Made by a program: the position numbers and the translations under genes. The notes under the pieces were generated by a model. The model was not told where the DNA came from, did not search any database, and worked only from the letters and a program-made list of their open reading frames with translations. Of a DNA stretch of 64,000 nucleotides, positions 7,992 to 17,778 are shown piece by piece (within the stretch, counting starts at the first letter, position 1; each line of letters opens with the position of its first letter). Source of the stretch: Flavobacterium panici (GTDB taxonomy: Bacteria; Bacteroidota; Bacteroidia; Flavobacteriales; Flavobacteriaceae); assembly GCF_903819335.1 (NCBI RefSeq), contig NZ_CAIJDE010000040.1, positions 100,065 through 164,064 on the forward strand, in the 5' to 3' direction.

Positions 7992-10085
7992 ATGAGTAAA
8001 GCGATATATATAGCCACAAGCGATCAAAACAGCGGGAAGTCGATAATTACACTCGGCTTAATGAGTATTTTGATTGGTAAAACGGCTAAAGTAGGTTATT
8101 TCAGGCCTATAATCGAAGATTTTGTGGATGGTGAAGTAGATAATCATATCGAAACAGTTTTGTCTTATTTTAACCTTGATATTCATTTTGAAGATGCGTA
8201 TGCCATTACAAAAAGCAAACTGATCAAAAAGAAAAACAAAGGTAAAATAGGAGAGGTTCTGGATTTGATTATCGAGAAATATAAAAAACTGGAAGAACGA
8301 TTTGATTTTGTTTTGGTTGAAGGAACGAGTTTTACCGGTGAAGGAACTTCTATTGAATTAGATTTGAATGTTTTAATTGCAAAAAACCTCGGAATTCCAA
8401 CCATAATTATTGGTTCAGGAATTGGTAAAACTTTAGAAGAACTGGTTGATAGTTTGTATCTGGTTTACGATTCTTTTAAAGTAAAAGAGGTTGAAGTTTT
8501 ATCTGTTTTTGCCAATAAAGTACAGCCCGAAAATATTGAATTAGTTACCAAAAGCCTGCAAAAAAGCCTTCCTCCAAATGTTTTAGTAAATACAATTCCG
8601 CTGGTTTCAAGTTTAAACAATCCTACCATGCAGGAAATTGTAAATGAACTTAACGCAAAAGTGTTATTTGGAGAAAATTACCTGAATAATGAAATTGGCC
8701 ATTTTAGTGTGGGAGCTATGCAATTGCATAACTATTTGGTTCATTTAAATAATAACGCGCTCGTAATTACGCCAGGAGATCGATCTGATATTATTCTGGG
8801 AGCTTTACAGGCAAATGAATCTGCAAATTACCCAACTATTTCAGGAATCATTCTAACCGGAAATATTGTTCCGGAAGAAAGTATTTTAAAGCTTATAGAA
8901 GGACTTTCGGCCATTGTTCCAATTATTGCTGTTGATGGCGGAACGTATCACATTACAAACAAAATAGGATCTATTAAATCTGAAATCTACGCTAACAATA
9001 CACACAAGATTGAAACCTCGATAACTACATTTGAGAAATACGTTGATAACGACGCTTTATCCGAAAGATTAATCACTTTTGAAGCAGAAGGCATGACGCC
9101 AAAAATGTTTCAATACAACATGGTTAAAAGAGCCAGACAGCATCGCAAACACATCGTTCTTCCGGAAGGAAATGATGACAGGATTATTATCGCAGCTTCA
9201 AGGCTTTTGGCAATGGATGTAGTTGATATTTCGATTATTGGAGATAAAAAGCAGATTGAAAGCAAGGTTGCAGAATTAGGAATCACCCTTGATTTTTCAA
9301 AAGTAAATATTATAAATCCTAAAGAATCTGAACTTTACGAAGATTACGCCAATACGTATTATGAGCTTAGAAAAGCTAAAAATGTAAGTATTACAATGGC
9401 AAGGGATTTAATGGAAGATGTTTCGTATTTCGGAACGATGATGGTGTACAAAGGCCACGCAGACGGAATGGTTTCGGGAGCGGCACATACAACACAGCAT
9501 ACTATTTTACCGGCGCTTCAATTCATCAAAACAAAACCAAATTCTTCTGTAGTTTCATCCGTATTTTTTATGTGTTTAGAAGACAGAGTTTCTGTTTTTG
9601 GAGATTGTGCCATTAATCCAAACCCAACTGCTGAACAATTGGCAGAAATCGCCATTTCATCAGCAGAATCAAGTTCAGCTTTCGGAATTGAACCAAAGAT
9701 TGCGATGCTTTCCTATTCTTCTGGAGCTTCAGGAAAAGGAGATGAAGTGGATAAAGTAAGAACGGCAACCGAAATCGTAAAACAAAAACGTCCAGATCTA
9801 AAAATAGAAGGGCCAATTCAATACGATGCTGCAGTCGATCGCGCGGTTGGAAAAAGCAAAATGCCGGATTCTGAAGTAGCAGGACAGGCGAGCGTACTTA
9901 TTTTCCCTGATTTAAATACCGGAAATAATACCTATAAAGCCGTACAAAGAGAAACAGGAGCGTTGGCAATAGGTCCAATGTTACAAGGTTTAAATAAGCC
10001 CGTAAACGATTTAAGCCGTGGTTGTACAGTTGATGATATTATCAATACGGTTGTAATTACGGCGATACAAGCGCAGGGATTATAA
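7992..10085 (+). CDS. pta: Phosphate acetyltransferase
   Basis: Converts acetyl-CoA and phosphate to acetyl phosphate and CoA. This is the long form (697 residues): an N-terminal P-loop domain related to dethiobiotin synthetase (1-220, YIATSDQNSGKS at 6-17), a middle DRTGG domain (about 225-340), and the catalytic PTA domain (about 370-697) with HRKHIVLPEG and the late GNNTYKAVQRETGA motif. It makes the first half of the Pta-AckA pathway; ackA is next downstream on the same strand, 405 bp away, separated by duplicated repeats. Full length, no defects seen. Confidence 0.97.
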   Translation: MSKAIYIATSDQNSGKSIITLGLMSILIGKTAKVGYFRPIIEDFVDGEVDNHIETVLSYFNLDIHFEDAYAITKSKLIKKKNKGKIGEVLDLIIEKYKKLEERFDFVLVEGTSFTGEGTSIELDLNVLIAKNLGIPTIIIGSGIGKTLEELVDSLYLVYDSFKVKEVEVLSVFANKVQPENIELVTKSLQKSLPPNVLVNTIPLVSSLNNPTMQEIVNELNAKVLFGENYLNNEIGHFSVGAMQLHNYLVHLNNNALVITPGDRSDIILGALQANESANYPTISGIILTGNIVPEESILKLIEGLSAIVPIIAVDGGTYHITNKIGSIKSEIYANNTHKIETSITTFEKYVDNDALSERLITFEAEGMTPKMFQYNMVKRARQHRKHIVLPEGNDDRIIIAASRLLAMDVVDISIIGDKKQIESKVAELGITLDFSKVNIINPKESELYEDYANTYYELRKAKNVSITMARDLMEDVSYFGTMMVYKGHADGMVSGAAHTTQHTILPALQFIKTKPNSSVVSSVFFMCLEDRVSVFGDCAINPNPTAEQLAEIAISSAESSSAFGIEPKIAMLSYSSGASGKGDEVDKVRTATEIVKQKRPDLKIEGPIQYDAAVDRAVGKSKMPDSEVAGQASVLIFPDLNTGNNTYKAVQRETGALAIGPMLQGLNKPVNDLSRGCTVDDIINTVVITAIQAQGL

Positions 10086-10490
10086 TCAATTAAAAATTTG
10101 GAATTAAAAATTAAAAAATAGAACGCGGATGAGACTGATTCGCTACCGCGAAAACGCAGATTTATACGGATTTTATTTTTGATAGAATAAAAAATCCGTT
10201 TTAATCCGCGTCTTTACGGAGTAAATCAGAATCATCCGCTTGCTAATCTCAACAACAAGAAATAAAAAATAAAAAAATAGAACGCAGATGAGACTGATTC
10301 GCTACCGCGAAAACGCAGATTTACACGGATTTTATTTTTGATCGAATAAAAATCTGTTTTAATCCGCGTCTTTACGAAGTAAATCAGCGTTATCCGCGTG
10401 CTAATCTCGACAATAAAAAAGTAAAAATTTCTGTCTTCAGAATTAAAATAAACTTAGTGACTTAGCGCCTTTGTGGCAAAAACATAAAAA
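10086..10490. other. 405-bp spacer between pta and ackA, mostly repeats
   Basis: No coding frame. The stretch is made of two tandem copies of a roughly 138-bp unit (10117-10255 and 10276-10413), followed by a short dispersed-repeat-like piece with TTAGTGACTTAGCGCC around 10453-10468, just before ackA. No terminator after pta was seen. Confidence 0.7.
10117..10413. repeat. Tandem direct repeat, two ~138-bp units
   Basis: Unit 1 (10117-10255) and unit 2 (10276-10413) are nearly identical, differing at scattered positions and small indels; the 20-bp joint is AT-rich. Each unit is itself an imperfect inverted repeat, with ACGCAGATTTACACGGATT on one side and AATCCGCGTCTTTACG on the other, so each could fold into a hairpin. 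Confidence 0.85.
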
Positions 10491-11675
10491 ATGAAAATAC
10501 TAATTATAAACTCAGGAAGTTCATCAATAAAATATCAATTAATGGTTATGCCGGAAAACGAAGTAATTTGTACCGGAATGATCGATAGAATTGGTTTAGA
10601 AACATCAAATATTACGTTTAAAACAGCTTCAAATTCTTATGAAGAAATACTGCCTGTTCAAACCCATAAAATTGGTTTGCAAAAGGTAGCAGATATGCTT
10701 TTAGATGCTGAAAAAGGAGTTATAAAAACAACTTCAGAAATTGCAGCTGTTGGTCACAGAGTAGTGCATGGTGGAAGTTATTTCTCCAATACAACCATAA
10801 TTACCGAAGAAGTTAAAGAGAAAATAAAAGAGCTCTCAGAGCTGGCTCCGCTTCATAATCCAGCCCATTTAGTAGGTATAAATGTAGCCGAAGAAATTTT
10901 TTCCGGAGCAAAACAAGTTGCGGTTTTTGATACCGCTTTCCATCAGACGATTCCGGTTGAAGCTTATAAATATGCTATTCCAAATTTCCTTTTAACAGAA
11001 CATAAAGTTCGTGTTTACGGTTTTCATGGAACAAGCCATAAATATGTTTCAGAAAAGGCTATTGGTTATTTAGAAAAAGGTTCGAGAATAATTACAATCC
11101 ATTTAGGAAACGGCTGCAGTATGACAGCTGTAAAAGATGGAAAAAGTATCGATACAACAATGGGATTTTCTCCGGCAAATGGCTTGGTTATGGGGACCCG
11201 CGCCGGCGACATAGATCAATCGGTTATTTTTTATATGGTTAAAAATTTAGGTTATACACCAGATGAAGTAAATTCTATTTTGCTGAAACAAAGCGGAATG
11301 CTTGGTTTAACAGGCTATAGCGACCTTCGCGATATCGAAGCAAAAGCCGAAGAAGGAAATAAAGATTGTCAATTGGCTTTATTAATGAATGCCTACAGAA
11401 TTAGAAAAACTATAGGTTCATATACCGCCGCATTAAACGGATTAGACGCTATCATTTTTACGGCAGGAATCGGTGAGAATTCTTCATACATGCGTAAATT
11501 GATTTGTACTGATATGGATTATTTTGGAATTGAAATTGATCCCGAAAAAAATCAAATTAGTTCAAAAGAAATAAGAGAAATTAGTACATCAAATTCAAAA
11601 ACTAAAGTTTTAGTTGTTCCAACTGATGAAGAATACGAAATCGCAAATCAGGTTTATCAGTTATTAGAAAATTAG
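10491..11675 (+). CDS. ackA: Acetate kinase
   Basis: Phosphorylates acetate with ATP, or makes ATP from acetyl phosphate. Standard length (394 residues). The N-terminus MKILIINSGSSSIKYQL is the acetate kinase signature 1. GHRVVHGG (near 85), the catalytic-Asp region FDTAFHQTIP (near 148), GFHGTSHK (near 178), HLGNGCS (near 205) and the TAGIGENS adenosine-binding motif near the C-terminus are all intact. It pairs with pta upstream. A strong terminator follows 22 bp after the stop. Confidence 0.97.
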   Translation: MKILIINSGSSSIKYQLMVMPENEVICTGMIDRIGLETSNITFKTASNSYEEILPVQTHKIGLQKVADMLLDAEKGVIKTTSEIAAVGHRVVHGGSYFSNTTIITEEVKEKIKELSELAPLHNPAHLVGINVAEEIFSGAKQVAVFDTAFHQTIPVEAYKYAIPNFLLTEHKVRVYGFHGTSHKYVSEKAIGYLEKGSRIITIHLGNGCSMTAVKDGKSIDTTMGFSPANGLVMGTRAGDIDQSVIFYMVKNLGYTPDEVNSILLKQSGMLGLTGYSDLRDIEAKAEEGNKDCQLALLMNAYRIRKTIGSYTAALNGLDAIIFTAGIGENSSYMRKLICTDMDYFGIEIDPEKNQISSKEIREISTSNSKTKVLVVPTDEEYEIANQVYQLLEN

Positions 11676-11697
11676 AAAAATAAATTTAAATATAAAG

Positions 11698-11725
11698 AAA
11701 GCTTCTCGATCGAGAAGCTTTTTTT
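11698..11725 (+). terminator. Terminator of ackA
   Basis: Perfect stem AAAGCTTCTCG / CGAGAAGCTTT with a short loop and a T run, directly after ackA. Confidence 0.9.
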
Positions 11726-11750
11726 GATCCAAAAAATCAATATTTGTCAG

Positions 11751-11758
11751 TATCTTTG
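11751..11758 (+). promoter_or_regulatory. -7 box of the sensor-regulator gene
   Basis: TATCTTTG matches TAnnTTTG exactly. Because transcription starts a few bases downstream of such a box, the TTG codons at 11744 and 11756 cannot serve as starts; this supports the TTG at 11777. Confidence 0.5.
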
Positions 11759-11776
11759 AATTTAAAACCGAATATC

Positions 11777-14521
11777 TTGAAATCGATACTTTTAAAATCA
11801 ATTTTCTTGTTTTTCGCTGCTTTTCAAATTCAAGCACAAGAACTTCTTCCTTTCGTAGAAAATTATAATAAATCAGATTATCAGGGCGACAATCAAATCT
11901 GGAATGTTGCTCAGGGTAAAGATAAAGCCATGTATTTTGCCAATAACCATTATTTATTGCGTTATGACGGCGTTATCTGGGAAAAATATGCTCTGCCAAA
12001 CAAAACTATTATTCGCTCAATTTTAATTGAAGGAGACCGAATTTATTCGGGTTCATACAAGGAATTTGGATATTGGTACAGAGAAAATGGTAAAATGCGT
12101 TATGTTTCTATTACCAAAAATCTCCGCTTATTTGCTGAAAAAGACAATGAAGAAATCTGGAAAATTTTCAGGTTTAATGGTTCGTTGTATTTTCAGTCTT
12201 TCAATGATGTTTTTATTTACGATGGAAAACACATTAAAAAAATTAAATTTCCTTTTTTAATTTCTTACTGTTTTGTTGTTGATCAAGATCTATATGTCGC
12301 TTCGGTAGAAAAAGGACTTTTTAAAATGAAAGGTTCCAAAATTGCAAACCCGAAAGGCTGGGACATTTTAAAAAACACGGTTGTTCATGCCATAGAAAAA
12401 GATAAAAACAAAACTTATATTTTTACACAAAAAAAAGGAATTTTCATTGTTGAAAATGGAGGTTTAAAAACTTGGAATAATCCATTAAATGAGACTTTAA
12501 AATCTAACGGAATTAATGTAGCCAAATTTATTAAAAACAATAAACTTGTTATTGGTACAGGAAATAAAGGAGTTTTTATTTACGATTTCAGCAATAATAC
12601 TTTTAAAAATATTGATCGAAATAATGTTTTGATGAATAATTCGGTTTTAAGTATTGGTTTTGATAAAGAAGAAGATTTATGGCTGGGTCTTGATAACGGA
12701 CTTGCACATGTTGAGGTTAATTCTCCTATTTCATTCTTTTATGATAATTCCGGAATTCTGGGATCTGTATATTCAGTTGCGACAATTGATAAAGGTTATC
12801 TAATAGCTTCAAATCACGGAATTTTTGAATTTGATTCGGGTAATTTTAAAATGCTCCCAAACACGCAAGGACAAGGTTGGAATATTACTAAAATTGGCAG
12901 TAAATATGTTATAGGTCATAATGACGGAACTTTTTGTTATGAAAACGGAGCTTTAGCAAAAATAAATAATGTTAGCGGAGGCTGGAACTTATCAAAAAGT
13001 ACTATTAACGATACTTACTTTCAGTCTACTTACAGCGGAGTTTTAGTTTATGATGATGCGTCAAAACTATCTCAGAATATAAGGATAAATGATCTTTCGA
13101 AACCCATTAAATATGTAGCCCAAAATAAAAAAAATGAAATTTGGGCAGCTGATAATTACCGCGGATTATATAGAGTTTTTCTCGATGATAACTTTAAAAC
13201 TATAAAGGTTGAAAATATCACGCAGCAAAGTAAAATCAAAAATGATTTTGGTGTTAAGATTTTTGAATTTAGAAACGAAATACTTTTTCTAATCAATAAC
13301 GTTTGGTATACGTTTAATTCTATTTCGAATAAATTAGAAGAAAATGAATTGTTCAATACCAATTTCAAAAACATCTCTGACGTTGTAGCAATCGATAAGG
13401 ATCATTTTATAGTGCTTCAGGACGGAATTCTATATCACATTTATTCGCACGACAATAAATTTATCTGGAATATTATTCAGGAGAAATATTATAAAGGAAA
13501 ATTGATTAACGAAAACCTGAGAATTTTTAGAAGTCAGAATCATTATTTACTCAATCTTGATGATGGTTTTATTTCACTTCAGTTAGGATATCAAAATGAA
13601 CAAAACAAAGGCGTTAAAGTTGAAGCTTACAATGATAATGAACTACTGGAGAATGACGGAAAAATAAAACACAATACAGAACTCCGAATAAATGTTATTT
13701 CCGGAATTTACGGTGCAAGCAAACCCAATTTATTTTATCAGATAAATAAAGGCAAAAATTATATTCCAATTTCAAATGGGGCAATAGTTTTAAATAACTT
13801 AAGCACCGGTTCGCATTCCATTGTAATTTTTAAACATGACGGAGCCAATTATGATAAAGTTTCCAGTTTTGATTTTAAAGTTGCTCAGCCTTGGTATTTC
13901 TCTTTTTGGATGATTCTTCTTTATCTGTTATTAATAGGGGCAGTATTGTTTTTCTATTATAAATGGAATAAACTTCGTTATACGCAAAAATTAAAATTAC
14001 AGGCCGAAGAATTAAAACACCAGCGTGAAATTCTGGAAATGGAATTAAAAAAAGAAAACGAATTAAATATTCAGGAATACGAAAAACATATTTTAGAGCT
14101 GGAACTTCAGACAAAATCTTCTGAGGTTGCGGGGAAATCACTTTCGATTGCTAAGCAAAGCGAAATGATTGAAAATATCCAAAGCATTTTAGATTCTGAA
14201 AAAGATTTCAATAAACTTAAAAGCGAAATTAAAAAAGCCATCAAGATAAATGAAGTTAATAAACACGAATGGGAAATATTTGAAACCAATTTAAATCAAA
14301 TCCATAATGAGTTTATTATAAACCTTTCTAAAAAATATCCTCATTTAACTCCAAAGGATATAAAACTGTGTGTTTACCTTAAAATGAACCTTTCTTCGAA
14401 GGAAATTGCGCCTATGATGAACATCTCTTTTAGAGGTGTAGAACTACACAGATATCGACTCAGAAAGAAATTAAATCTGACTCAGGACGAAAACCTGTCT
14501 AAGTTTTTATTAACTCTGTAA
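11777..14521 (+). CDS. Membrane-tethered propeller sensor with LuxR-type DNA-binding domain
   Basis: Predicted sensor and transcription factor of the neighbouring sugar locus. Start chosen at TTG 11777, giving MKSILLKSIFLFFAAFQIQAQ, a normal signal peptide; the frame itself extends to 11744. From this start (914 residues) the order is: periplasmic beta-propeller repeats (about 25-630), a Y_Y_Y-type domain ending GSHSIVIFKHDG (about 640-705), one transmembrane helix (about 707-730), a cytoplasmic coiled coil (735-810), and a C-terminal helix-turn-helix (about 855-905, LTPKDIKLCVYL through SSKEIAPMMNISFRGVELHR). No histidine kinase or receiver domain is present, so it differs from classic hybrid two-component sensors. 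It lies directly upstream of susC on the same strand. Confidence 0.85.
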   Translation: MKSILLKSIFLFFAAFQIQAQELLPFVENYNKSDYQGDNQIWNVAQGKDKAMYFANNHYLLRYDGVIWEKYALPNKTIIRSILIEGDRIYSGSYKEFGYWYRENGKMRYVSITKNLRLFAEKDNEEIWKIFRFNGSLYFQSFNDVFIYDGKHIKKIKFPFLISYCFVVDQDLYVASVEKGLFKMKGSKIANPKGWDILKNTVVHAIEKDKNKTYIFTQKKGIFIVENGGLKTWNNPLNETLKSNGINVAKFIKNNKLVIGTGNKGVFIYDFSNNTFKNIDRNNVLMNNSVLSIGFDKEEDLWLGLDNGLAHVEVNSPISFFYDNSGILGSVYSVATIDKGYLIASNHGIFEFDSGNFKMLPNTQGQGWNITKIGSKYVIGHNDGTFCYENGALAKINNVSGGWNLSKSTINDTYFQSTYSGVLVYDDASKLSQNIRINDLSKPIKYVAQNKKNEIWAADNYRGLYRVFLDDNFKTIKVENITQQSKIKNDFGVKIFEFRNEILFLINNVWYTFNSISNKLEENELFNTNFKNISDVVAIDKDHFIVLQDGILYHIYSHDNKFIWNIIQEKYYKGKLINENLRIFRSQNHYLLNLDDGFISLQLGYQNEQNKGVKVEAYNDNELLENDGKIKHNTELRINVISGIYGASKPNLFYQINKGKNYIPISNGAIVLNNLSTGSHSIVIFKHDGANYDKVSSFDFKVAQPWYFSFWMILLYLLLIGAVLFFYYKWNKLRYTQKLKLQAEELKHQREILEMELKKENELNIQEYEKHILELELQTKSSEVAGKSLSIAKQSEMIENIQSILDSEKDFNKLKSEIKKAIKINEVNKHEWEIFETNLNQIHNEFIINLSKKYPHLTPKDIKLCVYLKMNLSSKEIAPMMNISFRGVELHRYRLRKKLNLTQDENLSKFLLTL

Positions 14522-14556
14522 GATTTGAGTTTGTTTTTTACAGAATTTATATTTTT

Positions 14557-14722
14557 CTACATCAAAATTTACATAATTACAACACATCATTACTACATCA
14601 TAAGGTTATGTTAATGAAATTAATTTAACATTTATGATGCTGATAATCATTAGGATACACTTGCGTTTTAACACAATGATGTAGCTATGCTGTAGTGGTA
14701 TTTGATGTACTACAACGTTGTA
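14557..14722. promoter_or_regulatory. Candidate operator region of the susC operon
   Basis: The 244-bp gap between regulator and susC contains CTACATCA at 14557-14564 and 14593-14600, its reverse complement TGATGTAG at 14677-14684, a one-mismatch copy TGATGTAC at 14703-14710, and the perfect palindrome TACAACGTTGTA at 14711-14722. Four copies of an octamer in 155 bp are far above chance. Binding by the adjacent regulator is inferred. Confidence 0.5.
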
Positions 14723-14765
14723 ATTGCTTAATTTGGCTCTACTAACTTAAACGAATACAAACTGT

Positions 14766-17700
14766 ATGAAAAATTTTATTTTTAGCTTATTTGTGCTCTT
14801 ATTATTGCCAGTCTATATGTCTGGACAAGCACAAGCAATTAAAGGGAAAGTAGTTGACAGCAGCGGAATGGGAATTCCCGGAGCGGTTATCGCTTCATCT
14901 GATGCCAGAGCAACTGCTGATGCAGATTTCGACGGAAACTTTACCATCAATGCTAAACCTGGAGACATTTTAAAAGTCTCTATGTTAGGTTTTGATCCAG
15001 TTTCTGTACCGGCAACTACCGCACCAATGACAATTACTTTAAAAGAATCAGCTGACACTGCTTTAAAAGAAGTTGTTGTAATTGGATACGGTACTAGAAA
15101 AAAGATTGATAATACTTCAGCAGTAAGTTCAATCAAATCTGAGGAAATTACTAAAATGAAGGTTCTTAATGCTTCGCAAGCTATTCAGGGTAAAGCTGCG
15201 GGGGTACAAGTAGCAACTTCGGATGCTCCAGGAAGTAAACCTTCTGTTATTATTAGAGGTGTAGGTACAGCATTAGGAGGAAGAAATCCTTTATACGTTG
15301 TTGACGGTATGCCTACTGATAACATCAACAATATCAATACAAATGATATTACCTCTTATGAGATTTTGAAAGATGCTTCTGCCCTTGCAATTTATGGAAC
15401 AAGAGGGGCAAATGGAGTAATTATGATTACAACTAAAGCTGGTAAAGGAAAACTTGTTGTTGATGTTGACAGCTATACGGGATTCAGAACACCTTTAAAG
15501 AAGGTAAAAATGGCCAATAGTGATCAATATATTCAATATAGTAATGCCGCTTTTTCTGCTCAATATCCAAGCGGAAGATTTTCTACAAATCAGCCATATA
15601 ATACGAATTGGTTTGATGAGATAACAAGAACAGGTACTTATTCTCAAAATAATATCTCACTTTCTGGATCTTCAGAAAATATCAAATATTTTTTAAGTGC
15701 TGGTAATTACGAAGAAAAAGGTATTTTGAATGGAACTGATTATGGGCGTACTACATTTAGAAGTAATAATGAGTTCAAAATTTCAGAAAAACTTAGATTA
15801 ACGCAAAACTTTAGTGTAAGTTCTATAAAAAATACACCTAAGCCTTTAAGTGCTTTTACTTCTGCTTACAGACAATCTCCACTTGTGCCTGTACGTTTCC
15901 CAAGTGGAAAATATGGTGTTCCGTTTGAAAATAACGGAGTTATATCTGAAAGTGGTGATTCATTTAATTCAGTTGGAAATCCAGTAGTTGCTTTAGATTA
16001 TAATAATGAGCAACAACAAACTGTGATTTTACAGGGTGGATTAAAATTAGATTGGGATATTCTTAAATCGTTAAAGTTTACATCACAGTTTAATGGAGAA
16101 TATTATACTTACAAACAGTATAATTATGTTGATAATTTAGCTTTATGGCTAGCAGCAGACCCTACAAGAGTTGAATCAGCTTATGATTCAAACACTTTGA
16201 ATAAAAATACATTGACAAGAAATAGAGATCAATATTTCAATTGGAATTTATCAAACTACTTAACTTATAACAAAGTATTTGGTGAAATTCATGATATTGA
16301 AGTTACTGCGGGTATTGAAGCTAACGTAATTGGCACAAGAGAAAAATTATCTATTGATAGAAAAAATGTAGATGCAAATTCTAATTATTGGTCATTAGGC
16401 GGTGTGCCGTATGCAGCTAATGTAACAGGGTATAAAGATGAGGCTATCAACGAAAGAAGATTAGCTTCTTATTTTGGACGTTTCCAATATAAATTAATGG
16501 ATAGATATTTACTTACAGGTACTTTAAGACGTGACGGATCATCACAATTTTCAGAAGCTAATCGTTGGGGGACATTTCCATCAGTTGGTTTAGGATGGAT
16601 TGTAACTAAAGAAAGTTTCTTGTCAGACATAAAAGGGTTGGATTTATTAAAGTTGAGAGGTTCTTGGGGTAAATTAGGAAATCAGGATGTACCATTGAAC
16701 GTTCAGTCATTTACTTCTGGAGTTGATTATAACGGAGGTACAGGTGTTACTATTAATTCACAAATTGACCCAAATTTAGGATGGGAAATTGTAGAAGAAA
16801 CATCTTTAGGTTTTGATATTGAACTTTTTCAAAATAGATTAAAAGGAACTTTTGATGTTTATGATAAAAATACAACTAATGCAATCTTAAATGTTTTACC
16901 ATATTCACCTTCAGGAATTACAAAAGAGTCTCCAACTCATGTGGGTGAAGTATCTAATAAAGGTATTGAGGTTTCGCTGCGTTGGGATGACAAGATAAAT
17001 GATAATTTAAGTTATTGGATAGGAGGAAATTATTCTCATAATAAAAATGAACTATCTAGACTTAAAGATGTTCAAATTGCACCGACTAACGGAGGTTCAT
17101 TAGGAAATGGTCAGGTTACAAAAGTACTTGATAATACATCAGTGGGAAGACCACTTGGAAGTTTCTACATTTATGAATATGCAGGTGTAGATCCGGCAAA
17201 TGGACAAATGCTTTATTATAATGCAAACGGAGACAAAGTAGCTCAGGGTGCATTAGACCAAAATCGTGATAGAAAATACGTAGGTACAGTTTTACCAAGT
17301 TCTAATTACGGAATCACATTAGGGTTAAACTATAAAAGAATTGATTTCTCTGTAGATGGTTATGGTACTGCGGGAGCTAAAGTTTACAATGGTAAAAAAT
17401 CGCAGCGTTTTTATGGAGAAAACGTAGAAGCATCTCTTGTTAATGATTATTGGACTCCAACAAATACTAATGCTTCAAACCCTGCACCATTTAACCAAGT
17501 TCCAGTTGCATCAACTTATTACTTAGAATCTGCGGATTATTTTAGAATCAATAATATTACATTAGGATACAAACTGCCTCTTAACGAAGATGGATTTATT
17601 AACTATTGCAGAATTTACGTAAACGCAATGAATCCGTTTATTAGCCAAAAATTCTCAGGTTTTTCTCCTGAAGTTGTAGGAGACGGTGAGGTGATTAAAG

Positions 17701-17774
17701 GAACTCAAGGAATTGAGTTGGATGCATATCCGGCATTAAGAACGTTTGTAATTGGGGCTAATTTAAAATTTTAA
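14766..17774 (+). CDS. SusC-family TonB-linked outer-membrane transporter
   Basis: Energy-dependent outer-membrane importer of oligosaccharides, working with the SusD lipoprotein as lid. The 1002 residues are: signal peptide (1-20), a carboxypeptidase-D-like regulatory domain (about 24-95, IKGKVVDSSGMGIPGAVI), a TonB box/plug start KEVVVIGYGTRKK (101-113), the plug with GTRGANGVIMITTKAG (about 211-226), and a long C-terminal barrel ending in phenylalanine (FVIGANLKF), as required for barrel assembly. The susD start lies 4 bp after its stop. Substrate is inferred from neighbouring enzymes, not from this sequence. Confidence 0.95.
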   Translation: MKNFIFSLFVLLLLPVYMSGQAQAIKGKVVDSSGMGIPGAVIASSDARATADADFDGNFTINAKPGDILKVSMLGFDPVSVPATTAPMTITLKESADTALKEVVVIGYGTRKKIDNTSAVSSIKSEEITKMKVLNASQAIQGKAAGVQVATSDAPGSKPSVIIRGVGTALGGRNPLYVVDGMPTDNINNINTNDITSYEILKDASALAIYGTRGANGVIMITTKAGKGKLVVDVDSYTGFRTPLKKVKMANSDQYIQYSNAAFSAQYPSGRFSTNQPYNTNWFDEITRTGTYSQNNISLSGSSENIKYFLSAGNYEEKGILNGTDYGRTTFRSNNEFKISEKLRLTQNFSVSSIKNTPKPLSAFTSAYRQSPLVPVRFPSGKYGVPFENNGVISESGDSFNSVGNPVVALDYNNEQQQTVILQGGLKLDWDILKSLKFTSQFNGEYYTYKQYNYVDNLALWLAADPTRVESAYDSNTLNKNTLTRNRDQYFNWNLSNYLTYNKVFGEIHDIEVTAGIEANVIGTREKLSIDRKNVDANSNYWSLGGVPYAANVTGYKDEAINERRLASYFGRFQYKLMDRYLLTGTLRRDGSSQFSEANRWGTFPSVGLGWIVTKESFLSDIKGLDLLKLRGSWGKLGNQDVPLNVQSFTSGVDYNGGTGVTINSQIDPNLGWEIVEETSLGFDIELFQNRLKGTFDVYDKNTTNAILNVLPYSPSGITKESPTHVGEVSNKGIEVSLRWDDKINDNLSYWIGGNYSHNKNELSRLKDVQIAPTNGGSLGNGQVTKVLDNTSVGRPLGSFYIYEYAGVDPANGQMLYYNANGDKVAQGALDQNRDRKYVGTVLPSSNYGITLGLNYKRIDFSVDGYGTAGAKVYNGKKSQRFYGENVEASLVNDYWTPTNTNASNPAPFNQVPVASTYYLESADYFRINNITLGYKLPLNEDGFINYCRIYVNAMNPFISQKFSGFSPEVVGDGEVIKGTQGIELDAYPALRTFVIGANLKF

Positions 17775-17778
17775 TATT

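Noticed and set aside
9613..9816. Leu-rich minus-strand frame in pta
   Set aside because: Shadow of the catalytic domain of pta.
10117..10413. Possible CRISPR or phage attachment repeat
   Set aside because: Only two long units without spacers, and no integrase nearby; better explained as a duplicated dispersed hairpin element.
13875..14141. 88-codon minus-strand frame in the regulator gene
   Set aside because: Antisense of the transmembrane and coiled-coil part; no signal of its own.
11777..14521. Hybrid two-component (HTCS) sensor
   Set aside because: No histidine kinase or receiver motif was found between the membrane helix and the DNA-binding domain.
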